DNA from: Trinickia mobilis
GTDB taxonomy: Bacteria; Pseudomonadota; Gammaproteobacteria; Burkholderiales; Burkholderiaceae
NCBI RefSeq assembly: GCF_017315705.1
Contig: NZ_JAFLRF010000007.1
Location: forward strand, 126,178-190,177
Direction of reading: 5' to 3'
DNA: 64,000 nucleotides
Part shown: piece by piece, positions 27,331 through 36,218 of the stretch
Numbering within the stretch: position 1 is the first letter of the stretch
How the letters are laid out: each line of letters starts with the position of its first letter
Notes under the pieces: generated by a model
The model's database searches: none
Told to the model about the DNA's origin: nothing
What the model saw: the letters and a program-made list of their open reading frames with translations, nothing else
Made by a program: the position numbers and the translations under genes

Positions 27331-28422
27331 TTACGCGAACAAACGCTCCACGGCCCAGGTGATACCCAGCCCGCCGACGATCAGCCACACATACAGGATG
27401 AAGCCGGTCAGCAGTGCGCGCGGGCCCGCTTCGCGAATCTGCGACACGCGTGTTTCGATGCCGAGCGCGGTCATCGCCATCGTCAGCGCAAACGTGTCGA
27501 GCAAGTTGACCGTCTGCGTAGCGGCCTCCGGCAGCACATGCAGCGAGTTCACGACGACGCACGCGAGAAACCCGATCGCGAACCACGGCACGGCGAGCTT
27601 GCGCGGCTTGGCGGCGCGATGCGACGCATCATGCGACTCATGCGCGGCCGGCTGCTTCGCGCGGTTGAGCCACACGCCGAGCGCGAGCAGTACCGGCACG
27701 AGCAGCATGACGCGGGTCATCTTGACGATCGTCGCGACGTGGGTGGCTTCGCCGCTCACGTTGCTCGCCGCGCCGACCACCTGCGCGACCTCGTGGATCG
27801 TGCCGCCGAAAAAGAGGCCGGCGCCGAGCGTGTCGAGATGCAGCCAGCCCGCGCGATACAGCACCGGATAGAGGAACATCGACAGCGTGCCGAACAGCAC
27901 GACGCTGCCCACGGCCATCGCGCTCTTGTGCGGTTTCGACTGCAGCGTCGATTCGAACGCGAGCACGGCCGCCGCGCCGCAGATCGCGCTGCCGGCGGCG
28001 GTAAGGATCGCGGTGTCGCGGTCGAGCTTCATGAGCTTCATGCCGGCCCAGGTGCCGATCGCGAGCGTGCTGACGACGATCACCACCGATTCGACGAGAC
28101 CGGGCAGTCCGACTTGCGCGATTTCCTGCAGGCTCACGCGCAGCCCGAAGAACGCAACCGCGATGCGCAGCAGCTTGCGCGCCGAGAAGTTGACGCCCGC
28201 GGCCCAGCTGGCGGGCATGCCGTCGCGCAGCGCGTTGCCGTAAATCGCGCCGGCGACGATGCCGACGATCAGCGGGCTCATGCCGAGCCCGGCGATGGCG
28301 GGCAGCGATGCGACGCTCGTGACAGCCGCTGCGAACAGCGCGACGAACAGGATGCCGTTGAGCTGGCCGCGCATCGTCGATTCATGCGCGGCCAGCGGGG
28401 CGGAAAGGTGTGGGGTAGACAT
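27331..28422 (-). CDS. YeiH/UPF0324 family putative sulfate (anion) exporter
   Basis: A 363-residue inner-membrane protein with about ten hydrophobic segments, of the UPF0324 (YeiH) family. Typical sequences include PLIVGIVAGAIYGNALR, KLLRIAVAFFGLRVSLQEIAQVG, AAGSAICGAAAVLAFE and GGTIHEVAQVVGA. The family has been annotated as sulfate exporter without firm proof. ATG 28422 (MSTPHLSAPL) is chosen because the longer frame would extend into the promoter region. It is divergent from a LysR gene, the same arrangement as yeiH-yeiE in enterobacteria. Confidence 0.87.
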   Translation of the reverse strand: MSTPHLSAPLAAHESTMRGQLNGILFVALFAAAVTSVASLPAIAGLGMSPLIVGIVAGAIYGNALRDGMPASWAAGVNFSARKLLRIAVAFFGLRVSLQEIAQVGLPGLVESVVIVVSTLAIGTWAGMKLMKLDRDTAILTAAGSAICGAAAVLAFESTLQSKPHKSAMAVGSVVLFGTLSMFLYPVLYRAGWLHLDTLGAGLFFGGTIHEVAQVVGAASNVSGEATHVATIVKMTRVMLLVPVLLALGVWLNRAKQPAAHESHDASHRAAKPRKLAVPWFAIGFLACVVVNSLHVLPEAATQTVNLLDTFALTMAMTALGIETRVSQIREAGPRALLTGFILYVWLIVGGLGITWAVERLFA

Positions 28423-28467
28423 GATGTGGGTCTGGGTCGATTTCGATGGCCTAATCCTAGTTTGGTT

Positions 28468-28520
28468 ATATCGATATGAAAAATCGTCATTTGTGACGTA
28501 AAATATCGGCATACACGATA
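28468..28520. promoter_or_regulatory. LysR-type operator region between yeiH-like gene and its regulator
   Basis: Three symmetric elements in 53 bases: the palindrome ATATCGATAT (28468-28477), CGTCA-N4-TGACG (28485-28498), and ATCG-N7-CGAT (28505-28519), the last giving the T-N11-A spacing of LysR boxes. The region is AT-rich relative to its flanks. Autoregulation and control of the exporter gene are inferred. Confidence 0.55.
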
Positions 28521-28530
28521 GTTAGCCGCC

Positions 28531-29484
28531 ATGACCCCAGATCAGCTTATAACTTTCGCCGCCGTCGCCGAGCATCTGAACATCAGCCGCGCCGCCGTGG
28601 CGTTGCATCTGTCGCAACCGGCAGTGTCCGGGCAGCTGCGCCAGTTGCAGGAGGAATTCGGCGAGCCGCTGTACCAGCGCGACGGCCGGGGCGTTCGTCT
28701 CACGCCGAGCGGCGCGCAGCTCGCCGAATACGCGCAGCGGCTGCGCGACACGTACCGCCAAGCCCATGTGTATCGCGACGCGCTGCGCGGCCTCGAGCGC
28801 GGCACGCTGCGCGTCGGCGCAAGCACCACGCTCGCGAGCTATCTGCTGCCATACCTGATCGCCGACTTCCAGCGGCGCTTTCCCGAGATCTCGATTCAGA
28901 CGGCGGGCGGCAACACCGCCGATATCGTCAACTCGCTCGGCTCGCTCGATATCGCGATGATCGAAGGGCCGGTCGGGGCCGATCTGCCGCCCGGCACGGG
29001 GGTGCATCCGTGGGGCGAGGATGAAATCGTCGCGATCGTGCCGCGCGAGCATCCGCTGGCGCAGCGGGGGCCGGCAGAGGCGGAGGCTGAGGCAGCAGCG
29101 GGCAAGGCCGATACCCTTGAGCGCGCCGCGCGGCCGGCGCTGTCGGCGACGTTCGCCGAGCTCGCGGCACATCCGCTCGTACTGCGGGAAGAAGGGTCGG
29201 GCGTGCGTCAGCTCGTCGAGCGCGCGTTCTCGCGGCACGGCCTGCCGATGCGCGTGGCGCTCGAAGTCGCGGGCGTCGAAGGCGTGAAGGAGGCCGTGCG
29301 AGCGGGGATGGGCATCGGCTTCGTATCCGCGATGTCGATGCGGCACGAGGACGACGCGCTGTGCCGCGTCTCGCTTGGCCCGGCGCCGCTCACCCGGCGC
29401 TTTTCGATCCTGGTGCCGCACGAGAGCGCGCCGTCGCGCGCGGCCGAGCGGTTTCTGGAGCTGTGCCTCGCAGGTGCCGCCTGA
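28531..29484 (+). CDS. LysR-family regulator (YeiE/CbbR-like)
   Basis: A 317-residue LysR regulator. The winged helix domain is MTPDQLITFAAVAEHLNISRAAVALHLSQPAVSGQLRQLQEEFGEPLYQRDGRG, split here by meaning rather than by domain, and the effector domain begins at about residue 90 (GTLRVGASTTLASYLLP). An Ala/Glu-rich insert at about residues 178-210 is unusual. It is divergent from the YeiH-like exporter gene with operator-like repeats between them, so it is probably that gene's activator. Confidence 0.9.
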   Translation: MTPDQLITFAAVAEHLNISRAAVALHLSQPAVSGQLRQLQEEFGEPLYQRDGRGVRLTPSGAQLAEYAQRLRDTYRQAHVYRDALRGLERGTLRVGASTTLASYLLPYLIADFQRRFPEISIQTAGGNTADIVNSLGSLDIAMIEGPVGADLPPGTGVHPWGEDEIVAIVPREHPLAQRGPAEAEAEAAAGKADTLERAARPALSATFAELAAHPLVLREEGSGVRQLVERAFSRHGLPMRVALEVAGVEGVKEAVRAGMGIGFVSAMSMRHEDDALCRVSLGPAPLTRRFSILVPHESAPSRAAERFLELCLAGAA

Positions 29485-29576
29485 ACCGGACTAGGGATTT
29501 CCACTATGGCGCGGTGGCGCATGGGCGGCGCAATATCCGCCCATCCAGCGCATCGGCGCTTTTTTAAAGTCTACTG

Positions 29577-30392
29577 ATGGAACCGGTTCCAAGCGGTGGT
29601 TCGACGCGAATTCAGGGTCGAACGGGCAAGGCGGATGTCGTCATCGTCGCGAGTGCGTTCGGCGCCGACGCGATCCGGCGCGACGGTCATTTCGCATGGC
29701 TGGCCGCCGCGGCGGACGCCGGCGCGGCCGGCTTCGAAGTACGCCGCGAACTGTTCGGGTCCGCTGTCGAGGCGTCGTTCGACGGGCTCGCGCTGCTCGG
29801 GCACGCGATCGCGCGGCTCGGCATGTGGTCCGTGTATTCGACGCCCGATTCGCTCTATCGCGGCGACGGTTCGCTCGACCGCGCCGCGTTGACCGCCGCC
29901 GCCGCCCAGGCCGACGCGCTCGGCGCGCGCTTCGTCAAGCTGCAGCTCGGGTCGTTTGACGGACGGGCCGACGGCGATGGCATTTGCCGTGCCGTCGCCG
30001 GGGGGCGGGCGCGGCTCGTCGTCGAAAACGGCCAGCTGCCGGCGGGCGGGTTGCTGAGCCAGTTCGTCGGGCTGTTCGCGGGCCTCGAGCGCGAAGGCGC
30101 CGCGGGCGCGCTCGGGATGGCGTTCGACATCGGCAATTGGCAGTGGCCCGGCGAGGAGCCGCTTCGAGCCGCGAAGGCGCTTGCGCCGCATGTCGACTAC
30201 ATCCATTGCAAGGCCGTCGCAGGCGAGGGCGCGCGCCGCTTCGCCGCCGCGCCCGCCGCCGGCGATCCGTTGTGCGCCGGGATTTTTTCGCTGCTGCCCC
30301 GGCACGTGCCGCGCGGCATCGAATTTCCGTTCGATAGCGACTGCGTTGCCGCCGACGCCAAGCGGCGTGTCGCGTGGCTCGCCGACCTATGA
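29577..30392 (+). CDS. kguE: Sugar-phosphate isomerase/epimerase-like protein of the 2-ketogluconate operon
   Basis: A 271-residue TIM-barrel protein of the AP-endonuclease family 2 / sugar-phosphate isomerase-epimerase group. Conserved strand ends are visible in FVKLQLGSF, ARLVVENGQ, GMAFDIGNW and VDYIHCKAV, supplying the acidic and His residues for a divalent metal. It is first of kguE-kguK-kguT-kguD, the order known from Pseudomonas 2-ketogluconate catabolism, though its exact reaction is not established there. ATG 29577 is the only plausible start and its TG is part of a palindromic operator (29578-29591). No good Shine-Dalgarno is visible. Confidence 0.82.
   Translation: MEPVPSGGSTRIQGRTGKADVVIVASAFGADAIRRDGHFAWLAAAADAGAAGFEVRRELFGSAVEASFDGLALLGHAIARLGMWSVYSTPDSLYRGDGSLDRAALTAAAAQADALGARFVKLQLGSFDGRADGDGICRAVAGGRARLVVENGQLPAGGLLSQFVGLFAGLEREGAAGALGMAFDIGNWQWPGEEPLRAAKALAPHVDYIHCKAVAGEGARRFAAAPAAGDPLCAGIFSLLPRHVPRGIEFPFDSDCVAADAKRRVAWLADL
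29578..29591. promoter_or_regulatory. PtxS-type (LacI family) operator overlapping the kguE start codon
   Basis: Perfect 14-base palindrome TGGAACCGGTTCCA. From memory, PtxS of Pseudomonas binds TGAAACCGGTTTCA, which differs only at the third base of each arm. A ptxS-like gene closes this operon (34159-35241). The overlap with the ATG means repressor binding would block initiation or early elongation. Confidence 0.75.
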
Positions 30393-30414
30393 AAAAGCCT
30401 CCAGAAGGAGAAAC

Positions 30415-30477
30415 ATGACCCCCCCTCACGCTCACGTTCGTTCGCTGCCCCGTCCCCTTGGGGGGCAGGAGTCAACG
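30415..30477 (+). repeat. Start-proximal repeat (type I), in-frame before kguK
   Basis: An ATG at 30415 with a strong Shine-Dalgarno (AGAAGGAG) opens MTPPHAHVRSLPRPLGGQES, which runs in frame into the kguK ATG at 30478. Core sequence CTCACGCTCACGTTCGTTCG. The GGGGGGCAGGAG at its end supplies the ribosome site for the second ATG. kguK thus has two possible starts, one of them repeat-encoded. Confidence 0.75.
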
Positions 30478-31473
30478 ATGTCCACCCATCTCGACGTCCT
30501 CACGTACGGCGAAGCGATGACGATGTTCGTCGCGAACGAAACCGGGCCGCTAGCCGGCGTCGGTCAGTTCACGAAGCGCATCGCCGGCGCGGACCTGAAC
30601 GTCGCGATCGGCTTGTCGCGCCTCGGCTTCAAGGTCGGCTGGATGAGCCGCGTGGGGCAGGATTCGTTCGGCCAGTACGTGCTCGACACGCTCGCAACGG
30701 AAGGGATCGACGCGAGCCGCGTGACGGTCGATGCGCGCCATCCGACCGGCTTCCTGCTGAAGTCGAAGCACGACGACGGCAGAGACCCGGCCGTCGAGTA
30801 CTTCCGCAAGGGCTCGGCCGCGAGCCACTTGTCGCTCGAGGACTATGCCGCCGACTACGCGCTCGGCGCGCGTCACCTGCATCTGACGGGCGTGGCGCCT
30901 GCGATCTCGGCGTCCTCGCGCGAGCTTGCGTTCCATCTGGCGCGAGAAATGCGCGCAGCAGGCAAGACAATCTCGTTCGACCCGAATCTGCGGCCGACCT
31001 TGTGGCCGTCGCGCGAGGCGATGGCCGCGTCGCTCAATGCGCTCGCCGCGCTCGCCGACTGGGTGCTGCCGGGCATCGGCGAAGGCCGCACGCTGACCGG
31101 CTTCGACCAGCCCGAGGACATCGCGAGCTTCTACCTCGAGGCCGGCGCGCGCGGCGTGATCGTCAAGCTCGGCGCAGAGGGCGCGTATTTCCGCACCGGC
31201 GACTGCGACGGCGTGATTCCCGCGCAGCGAGTCGCGAACGTCGTCGACACGGTCGGCGCCGGCGATGGTTTCGCGGTCGGCGTCATCAGCGCGATGCTCG
31301 AGGGCCTCACGCTGCCGGCGGCCGTGGCGCGCGGCAACCGGATCGGCGCGCTCGCGATTCAGGTGAGCGGCGATTCGGAAGGCCTGCCGACGCGCACGGA
31401 GCTCGCGAGGCTCGAGCGCCTGGAGCGGCTCGGCGATGGCGGCGCCCGCGCCGAGACCGATGCCTTGGCTTGA
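30478..31473 (+). CDS. kguK: 2-Ketogluconate kinase (PfkB family)
   Basis: A 331-residue ribokinase/PfkB-family sugar kinase. It is predicted to phosphorylate 2-ketogluconate to the 6-phosphate in the cytoplasm. Visible are the PfkB first signature region (AGADLNVAIGLSRLGFKVGWMSRVG), the substrate segment and the ATP/anion-hole motif DTVGAGDGFAVG, with the catalytic Asp in GAGDGF. The relatedness to KDG kinases means 2-keto-3-deoxygluconate is an alternative substrate; the operon favours 2-ketogluconate. I use ATG 30478 (CAGGAG 6 bases before), matching homologue N-termini; the upstream in-frame ATG 30415 would add 21 repeat-encoded residues. Confidence 0.85.
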   Translation: MSTHLDVLTYGEAMTMFVANETGPLAGVGQFTKRIAGADLNVAIGLSRLGFKVGWMSRVGQDSFGQYVLDTLATEGIDASRVTVDARHPTGFLLKSKHDDGRDPAVEYFRKGSAASHLSLEDYAADYALGARHLHLTGVAPAISASSRELAFHLAREMRAAGKTISFDPNLRPTLWPSREAMAASLNALAALADWVLPGIGEGRTLTGFDQPEDIASFYLEAGARGVIVKLGAEGAYFRTGDCDGVIPAQRVANVVDTVGAGDGFAVGVISAMLEGLTLPAAVARGNRIGALAIQVSGDSEGLPTRTELARLERLERLGDGGARAETDALA

Positions 31474-31598
31474 CGCGCACCGCAGACCTTACCGATAACG
31501 CCAACAAGAGGCCGGCGAGCTCGGCGCAACCCACCGGTTCGCCTACGCTCAACGACACGGCTCGTTCGATTCCTCGACTCAAGACCTAGGAGACAACC

Positions 31599-32879
31599 AT
31601 GCCCGCAACGCTAGCCCCCCGCCGCTGGTGGGCGATCATGCCGATCGTTTTCATCACCTATAGCCTCGCCTACCTGGACCGCGCGAACTTCGGCTTCGCA
31701 TCGGCAGCCGGTATCAATCAGGATCTCGGCATCAGCAAAGGGCTCGCGTCGCTGATCGGCGCGCTGTTCTTTCTCGGCTACTTCTTCTTCCAGATCCCCG
31801 GCGCGATCTACGCCGAGCGGCGCAGCGTGAAGAAGCTCGTGTTCGTGAGCCTGATTCTGTGGGGCGCCTGCGCGGCGCTGACGGGCGTCGTGAGCAATAT
31901 CCCGTCGCTGATGGCGATCCGCTTCGTGCTCGGCGTCGTCGAGGCGGCCGTCCTGCCCGCGATGCTGATCTTCCTTTCCAACTGGTTCTCGAAGAGCGAA
32001 CGCTCGCGCGCGAACACCTTCCTGATCCTTGGCAATCCGGTGACGGTGCTGTGGATGTCGATCGTGTCCGGCTATCTCGTGCATTCGTTCGGCTGGCGCA
32101 ATATGTTTGTCGCCGAGGGCGTGCCGGCGATCGTCTGGGCCGTGTGCTGGTGGTTCATCGTGAAGGACAAGCCCGCGCAGGTGTCGTGGCTGTCCGATTC
32201 GGACAAGCGCGCGCTCGACGCCGTCCTCGCCGCCGAACAAGCCGCGATCAAGCCGGTGCGCAACTATCGCGAGGCGTTCAAGTCGCCCGCCGTCATCAAG
32301 CTGTGTGCGCAGTACTTCTGCTGGAGCATCGGCGTGTACGGCTTCGTGCTGTGGCTGCCGTCGATCCTGAAGAACGGGTCGACGCTCGGCATGGTCGAGA
32401 CGGGCTGGCTATCAGCGCTTCCGTATCTCGCGGCGACGATCGCGATGGTCGCCGTCTCGTGGGCCTCCGACAAGCTCGATGCGCGCAAGGCGTTCGTCTG
32501 GCCGTTCCTGCTCATCGGCGCAGCGGCGTTCGCGGCATCGTACGCGCTCGGCTCGACGCACTTCTGGACCTCGTACGCGCTGCTCGTGATCGCAGGCGCC
32601 GCGATGTACGCGCCATACGGGCCGTTCTTCGCGATCGTGCCGGAGCTGCTGCCGAAGAACGTCGCGGGCGGCGCGATGGCGCTCATCAACAGCATGGGCG
32701 CGCTCGGCTCGTTCGTCGGCTCGTATGTCGTCGGCTATCTGAACGGCGCGACGGGCTCGCCGGCGGCGTCGTATGCGTTCATGAGCGTCGCGCTCGTGGC
32801 GGCCGTGATCCTGACGCTCGCGGTGAAGGCGCGCGCTGTGTCGTCGCCCGAGCTGGCCGCTCACTTGCCAGGGAAATGA
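31599..32879 (+). CDS. kguT: 2-Ketogluconate MFS transporter
   Basis: A 426-residue major-facilitator transporter with twelve predicted helices, anion:cation symporter type. The N-terminal FITYSLAYLDRANFGFASAAGINQDLGI and the loop YAERRSVKKLVF between helices 2 and 3 are characteristic. It is predicted to import 2-ketogluconate with protons across the inner membrane. AGGAGA precedes ATG 31599. It is third in the kgu operon, 125 bases after kguK and 35 before kguD. Confidence 0.85.
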   Translation: MPATLAPRRWWAIMPIVFITYSLAYLDRANFGFASAAGINQDLGISKGLASLIGALFFLGYFFFQIPGAIYAERRSVKKLVFVSLILWGACAALTGVVSNIPSLMAIRFVLGVVEAAVLPAMLIFLSNWFSKSERSRANTFLILGNPVTVLWMSIVSGYLVHSFGWRNMFVAEGVPAIVWAVCWWFIVKDKPAQVSWLSDSDKRALDAVLAAEQAAIKPVRNYREAFKSPAVIKLCAQYFCWSIGVYGFVLWLPSILKNGSTLGMVETGWLSALPYLAATIAMVAVSWASDKLDARKAFVWPFLLIGAAAFAASYALGSTHFWTSYALLVIAGAAMYAPYGPFFAIVPELLPKNVAGGAMALINSMGALGSFVGSYVVGYLNGATGSPAASYAFMSVALVAAVILTLAVKARAVSSPELAAHLPGK

Positions 32880-32914
32880 CAACGACAAGGACAAGGCAAA
32901 CGAGAAGGACAACG

Positions 32915-33892
32915 ATGAAACCCAACATCCTCGCCTATAAGGCGCTGCCCGACGACGTGCTCGCCTATCTGCGCGAACACGCGGATGTCGTCACGCTCGA
33001 CGATGCGGCGCTCTCGCCCGGCACGCTCGCCGCCGCACTGAAAGACGCCGACGGCGCGATCGGCGCGAGCGTGAAGGTGACGCCCGCGATGCTCGAAGGC
33101 GCGACCCGGCTGAAAGCGCTGTCGACGATCTCCGTCGGCGTCGACCAGTTCGACGTCGACGACCTCACGCGGCGCGGCATCCTGCTCGCGCATACGCCGG
33201 ACGTGCTGACCGAATCGACCGCCGACACCGTGTTCGCGCTGATCCTCGCAAGCGCGCGGCGCGTCGTCGAACTGGCGGACTGGGTCAGGGCGGGGCAGTG
33301 GCAAAAGAGCGTCGGCGAGGCGCAGTTCGGCGTCGAAGTGCAGGGCAAGACGCTCGGCATCGTCGGACTTGGCCGCATCGGCGGAGCGCTCGCGCGGCGT
33401 GCGGCGCTCGGCTTCGACATGCGCGTGCTGTACACCAACCGCCACCCGAACGAAGCGGCAGAGCGTGCGTATGGGGCGAAACGCGTCGAGCTTGCGGAAT
33501 TGCTCGGCGCGGCCGATTTCGTGTGCCTGCAAGTGCCGCTGACGGCCGAGACCCGGCACCTGATCGGCGCTGCCGAACTCAAGGCGATGAAGCCGGGCGC
33601 GATCCTGATCAACACGTCGCGCGGCGCGATCGTCGACGAAGCCGCGCTGATCGAAGCATTGCGCCACGGCACGATCCTGGGCGCGGGTCTCGACGTGTTC
33701 GAGCGCGAACCGCTGGCGGCCGATTCACCGTTGCTGACGATGAAGAACGTGGTCGCGCTGCCGCACATCGGCTCGGCGACCCGCGAGACCCGTCACGCGA
33801 TGGCGCGCTGCGCGGCCGAGAACCTTGTCGCGGCGCTGGCGGGCACGCTCACGCGCAATATCGTCAACCGCGAGGTGTTGAAGCGGCCCTAA
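32915..33892 (+). CDS. kguD: 2-Ketogluconate reductase (D-2-hydroxyacid dehydrogenase family)
   Basis: A 325-residue NAD(P)H-dependent D-isomer 2-hydroxyacid dehydrogenase. The Rossmann fingerprint is GIVGLGRIGGALARRAAL (about 149-166); the catalytic Arg is in INTSRGAIVDEAAL, the Glu in DVFEREPL, and the His in LPHIGSATRETR, all present. In the kgu pathway the enzyme reduces 2-keto-6-phosphogluconate to 6-phosphogluconate, feeding the Entner-Doudoroff pathway. GAGAAGGAC precedes ATG 32915. A longer open frame upstream overlaps kguT out of frame and is not coding. A terminator follows at 33955. Confidence 0.87.
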   Translation: MKPNILAYKALPDDVLAYLREHADVVTLDDAALSPGTLAAALKDADGAIGASVKVTPAMLEGATRLKALSTISVGVDQFDVDDLTRRGILLAHTPDVLTESTADTVFALILASARRVVELADWVRAGQWQKSVGEAQFGVEVQGKTLGIVGLGRIGGALARRAALGFDMRVLYTNRHPNEAAERAYGAKRVELAELLGAADFVCLQVPLTAETRHLIGAAELKAMKPGAILINTSRGAIVDEAALIEALRHGTILGAGLDVFEREPLAADSPLLTMKNVVALPHIGSATRETRHAMARCAAENLVAALAGTLTRNIVNREVLKRP

Positions 33893-33954
33893 GCGGGTGC
33901 TTAAGTGGTGCCGGGTAGCGGCGTGCGCTATGATGCGCGCACTGATGCAGTTCG

Positions 33955-33978
33955 AAAGCGCGCCTACGGCGCGCTTTT
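33955..33978 (+). terminator. Rho-independent terminator after kguD
   Basis: Perfect 10-bp stem AAAGCGCGCC / GGCGCGCTTT with a TAC loop and a short T run. It separates the catabolic operon from ptxS, which therefore has its own promoter (TTGACA at 34050-34055 is a candidate -35). Confidence 0.85.
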
Positions 33979-34158
33979 GTCTATTTCGGCGCATAGTTGG
34001 CGCATGCCGCGGGCGATCCTCGCGCACGGGCGCCGCGCTGCCGCTTTGGGTTTGACAACGAGGAGTTTTCGGTTGGCTGATGTATTTCCGCACCTCTCCG
34101 ACTGCCGCCGCACGAGCCGCTCGTGCGCATGCGGCCGCGCCGCTCACGAGGCTGCGCG

Positions 34159-35241
34159 ATGAGCTACATGCGTACGGGCGCGCCGCGCCGCGCGACGATC
34201 AGCGATGTCGCGCGCGAAGCGGGCACGGGCAAGACGAGCGTCTCGCGCTATCTGAACGGCGAGACCAACGTGCTGTCGCTCGATTTGCGCGAGCGGATCG
34301 AAGCGGCGATCAAGCGGCTCGACTACCAGCCGAACCAGATGGCGCGTGGCCTGAAGCGCGGGCGCAACCGCCTGATCGGCATGCTCGTCGCCGACCTGAC
34401 GAACCCCTATACGGTCGAAGTGCTGCAAGGCGTCGAAGCCGCGTGCCAAGCGCTCGGCTACATGCCGCTCATCTGCCACGCCGCGAATGAAGTCGAGATG
34501 GAGCGGCGCTTTCTGCAGCTCTTGACGACATATCGGGTCGAAGGCGTGATCGTCAACGCGTTGGGCGTGAAGGACGAGGCGCTCAAGCCGCTGGGCGAGG
34601 GCGGGATTCCGGCGGTGCTCGTCGACCGCAAGGTGGCGGAGCTCGATGCCGATATCGTCGGGCTCGACAATGCCGAGGCTGTTCGGGCCGGCACGCAGCA
34701 TCTGCTCCGGCGGGGCTTCGACGAGATTTGCTTCGTCGTGCAGCCGTTCGAACGGGTCAGTTCGCGGCGCGTGCGCGAGGCCGCGTTTCGCGAGACGATC
34801 GACAATGCGGCACGCGCGGCCGACTCCGATGCAGCCGGGGGCGAGCCGCGTCCGCGAGGCGAGACGACGGTGCTCGATCTCGCCGACCCCGAAGCCGTGA
34901 TGCGCACGCACGCGGCGCTCGATCGCCGCATCGACGCGGCCGTCGACGGCTCCGGCAAGCGCCTGGCGCTGTTCGCGGCGAACGCGCCGGTCGCGCTGTC
35001 GCTCGCGCTGCATCTGAATTCGCACTACGGGCCGCGCTGGCAGGACCGCGTCGCGCTGATGTCGGTCGACGATCCCGAATGGGCCGAACTGACGGGCATC
35101 ACGACGATCCGCCAGCCGACCTATGCGATCGGCTATCGCGCGGTCGAATTCCTGCACGAGCGCATCGGCGGCGTGCTTTCCCCCACGCGTGAAGCGATGC
35201 TGCCGGGCGAGCTGGTCGTCAGGGGTTCGACGGCGCGCTAA
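34159..35241 (+). CDS. ptxS: LacI-family repressor of 2-ketogluconate catabolism
   Basis: A 360-residue LacI/GalR regulator. The N-terminal helix-turn-helix reads ATISDVAREAGTGKTSVSRYLNGETN with the hinge helix QMARGLKRGRN, followed by a sugar-binding periplasmic-type domain (IGMLVADLTNPYTVEVLQGVEAA onwards). Its place at the end of the kgu operon and the PtxS-like operator at the operon start identify it. In Pseudomonas, PtxS is released by 2-ketogluconate; the same is inferred here. ATG 34159 has GAGG upstream. It follows a terminator, so it is transcribed separately. Confidence 0.85.
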   Translation: MSYMRTGAPRRATISDVAREAGTGKTSVSRYLNGETNVLSLDLRERIEAAIKRLDYQPNQMARGLKRGRNRLIGMLVADLTNPYTVEVLQGVEAACQALGYMPLICHAANEVEMERRFLQLLTTYRVEGVIVNALGVKDEALKPLGEGGIPAVLVDRKVAELDADIVGLDNAEAVRAGTQHLLRRGFDEICFVVQPFERVSSRRVREAAFRETIDNAARAADSDAAGGEPRPRGETTVLDLADPEAVMRTHAALDRRIDAAVDGSGKRLALFAANAPVALSLALHLNSHYGPRWQDRVALMSVDDPEWAELTGITTIRQPTYAIGYRAVEFLHERIGGVLSPTREAMLPGELVVRGSTAR

Positions 35242-35334
35242 GCGCCTGCCGCCTCGCGCTTTTCGTCAAGGGTGTGATCGATCGAAGCATCGATCACCGC
35301 ATCGACAACCGCTTCGACACCAACAAGGACGTTC

Positions 35335-36165
35335 ATGGTTGCACCGCTCACGCTCATTTGCCTCACGATCGCGACGCTCTTCGTCGCGGCATTGCCCGTC
35401 GTGCTGTATTGGCGGCTGCGGGTGCCGATGGCGTTCGATAAGCGCTACGCGATCGCAGGCATCGCCGTGTTCGCGCTCTTCGCGATGGTGATCGAGCGCG
35501 GGCTCAACAGCTATCTGTTGAGCCGCAACCCGATGACCGCGATGTGGCTCATGAACCCGGTCGTGTTCGTCACCTACGGCGCGCTGATCGCAGGCGTATG
35601 CGAGGAGGTGGGGCGCTGGCTCGGCATGCGCTGGCTCATGAGGCAGCGCGGCGCCGCTCCTCTTTCGGAGCACCGCTCCGACGGCCCCGCGCTCAGCTAC
35701 GGCCTGGGCCACGGCGGCGCGGAGGCTTGGCTCGTCGGTGTGACGGTGCAGTTGCAGTGGATCGTGTACGCGGTGCTCGCGAGCCACGGCAAGCTCGATC
35801 CCGGCATGACGGACCTGCCCGACGAAACGGTGATGCGCATTCACTTGCTGCTCTCGACGCTGTCGGTGCCGATGGCGCTGATCTTCGTGCTGGAACGCAC
35901 GGCGGCGCTCGTGTTTCAGATCGGGCTGTCGGTGCTCATGTGGCGCGGCCTGCGGGCCGGCTGGCGCGGCATCCTGCCGCTCGCGATCGTCGTGCACGCG
36001 CTGATCGACGTGCCCGCCGCGCTGTTTCAGGCGGGCAAGCTGCCGCTCGTCGCGGTGGACGGCGCATACGCGCTGGGCGCGATCGTAGTGGCCGGCGTGC
36101 TGACCAAGATTTGCCGGCGTCCCGCGCAAGGCGATGCCGGCGCGGCTGCGAAGGCGGTGGTCTAA
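35335..36165 (+). CDS. YhfC-like intramembrane metalloprotease (CPBP-related)
   Basis: A 276-residue membrane protein with about seven hydrophobic segments. The CPBP-type putative active-site motifs are all present: EEVGR in GALIAGVCEEVGRWLG, the GLGHGGAEA segment, and HALIDVPAAL in a late helix, giving the Glu-Glu and two His residues expected for metal binding. YhfC family members are of unknown biological role. AAGGAC lies before ATG 35335. It follows ptxS by 93 bases but has no evident link to sugar metabolism. Confidence 0.82.
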   Translation: MVAPLTLICLTIATLFVAALPVVLYWRLRVPMAFDKRYAIAGIAVFALFAMVIERGLNSYLLSRNPMTAMWLMNPVVFVTYGALIAGVCEEVGRWLGMRWLMRQRGAAPLSEHRSDGPALSYGLGHGGAEAWLVGVTVQLQWIVYAVLASHGKLDPGMTDLPDETVMRIHLLLSTLSVPMALIFVLERTAALVFQIGLSVLMWRGLRAGWRGILPLAIVVHALIDVPAALFQAGKLPLVAVDGAYALGAIVVAGVLTKICRRPAQGDAGAAAKAVV

Positions 36166-36218
36166 GGCGGGCTTTAACGCGCGAAAGAGCGAACACTGAG
36201 GCGATCACGAAAACGACG

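Noticed and set aside
31859-33892. A 677-codon frame spanning kguT and kguD
   Set aside because: The first half is out of frame with the MFS gene and low complexity; only the part from ATG 32915 is coding.
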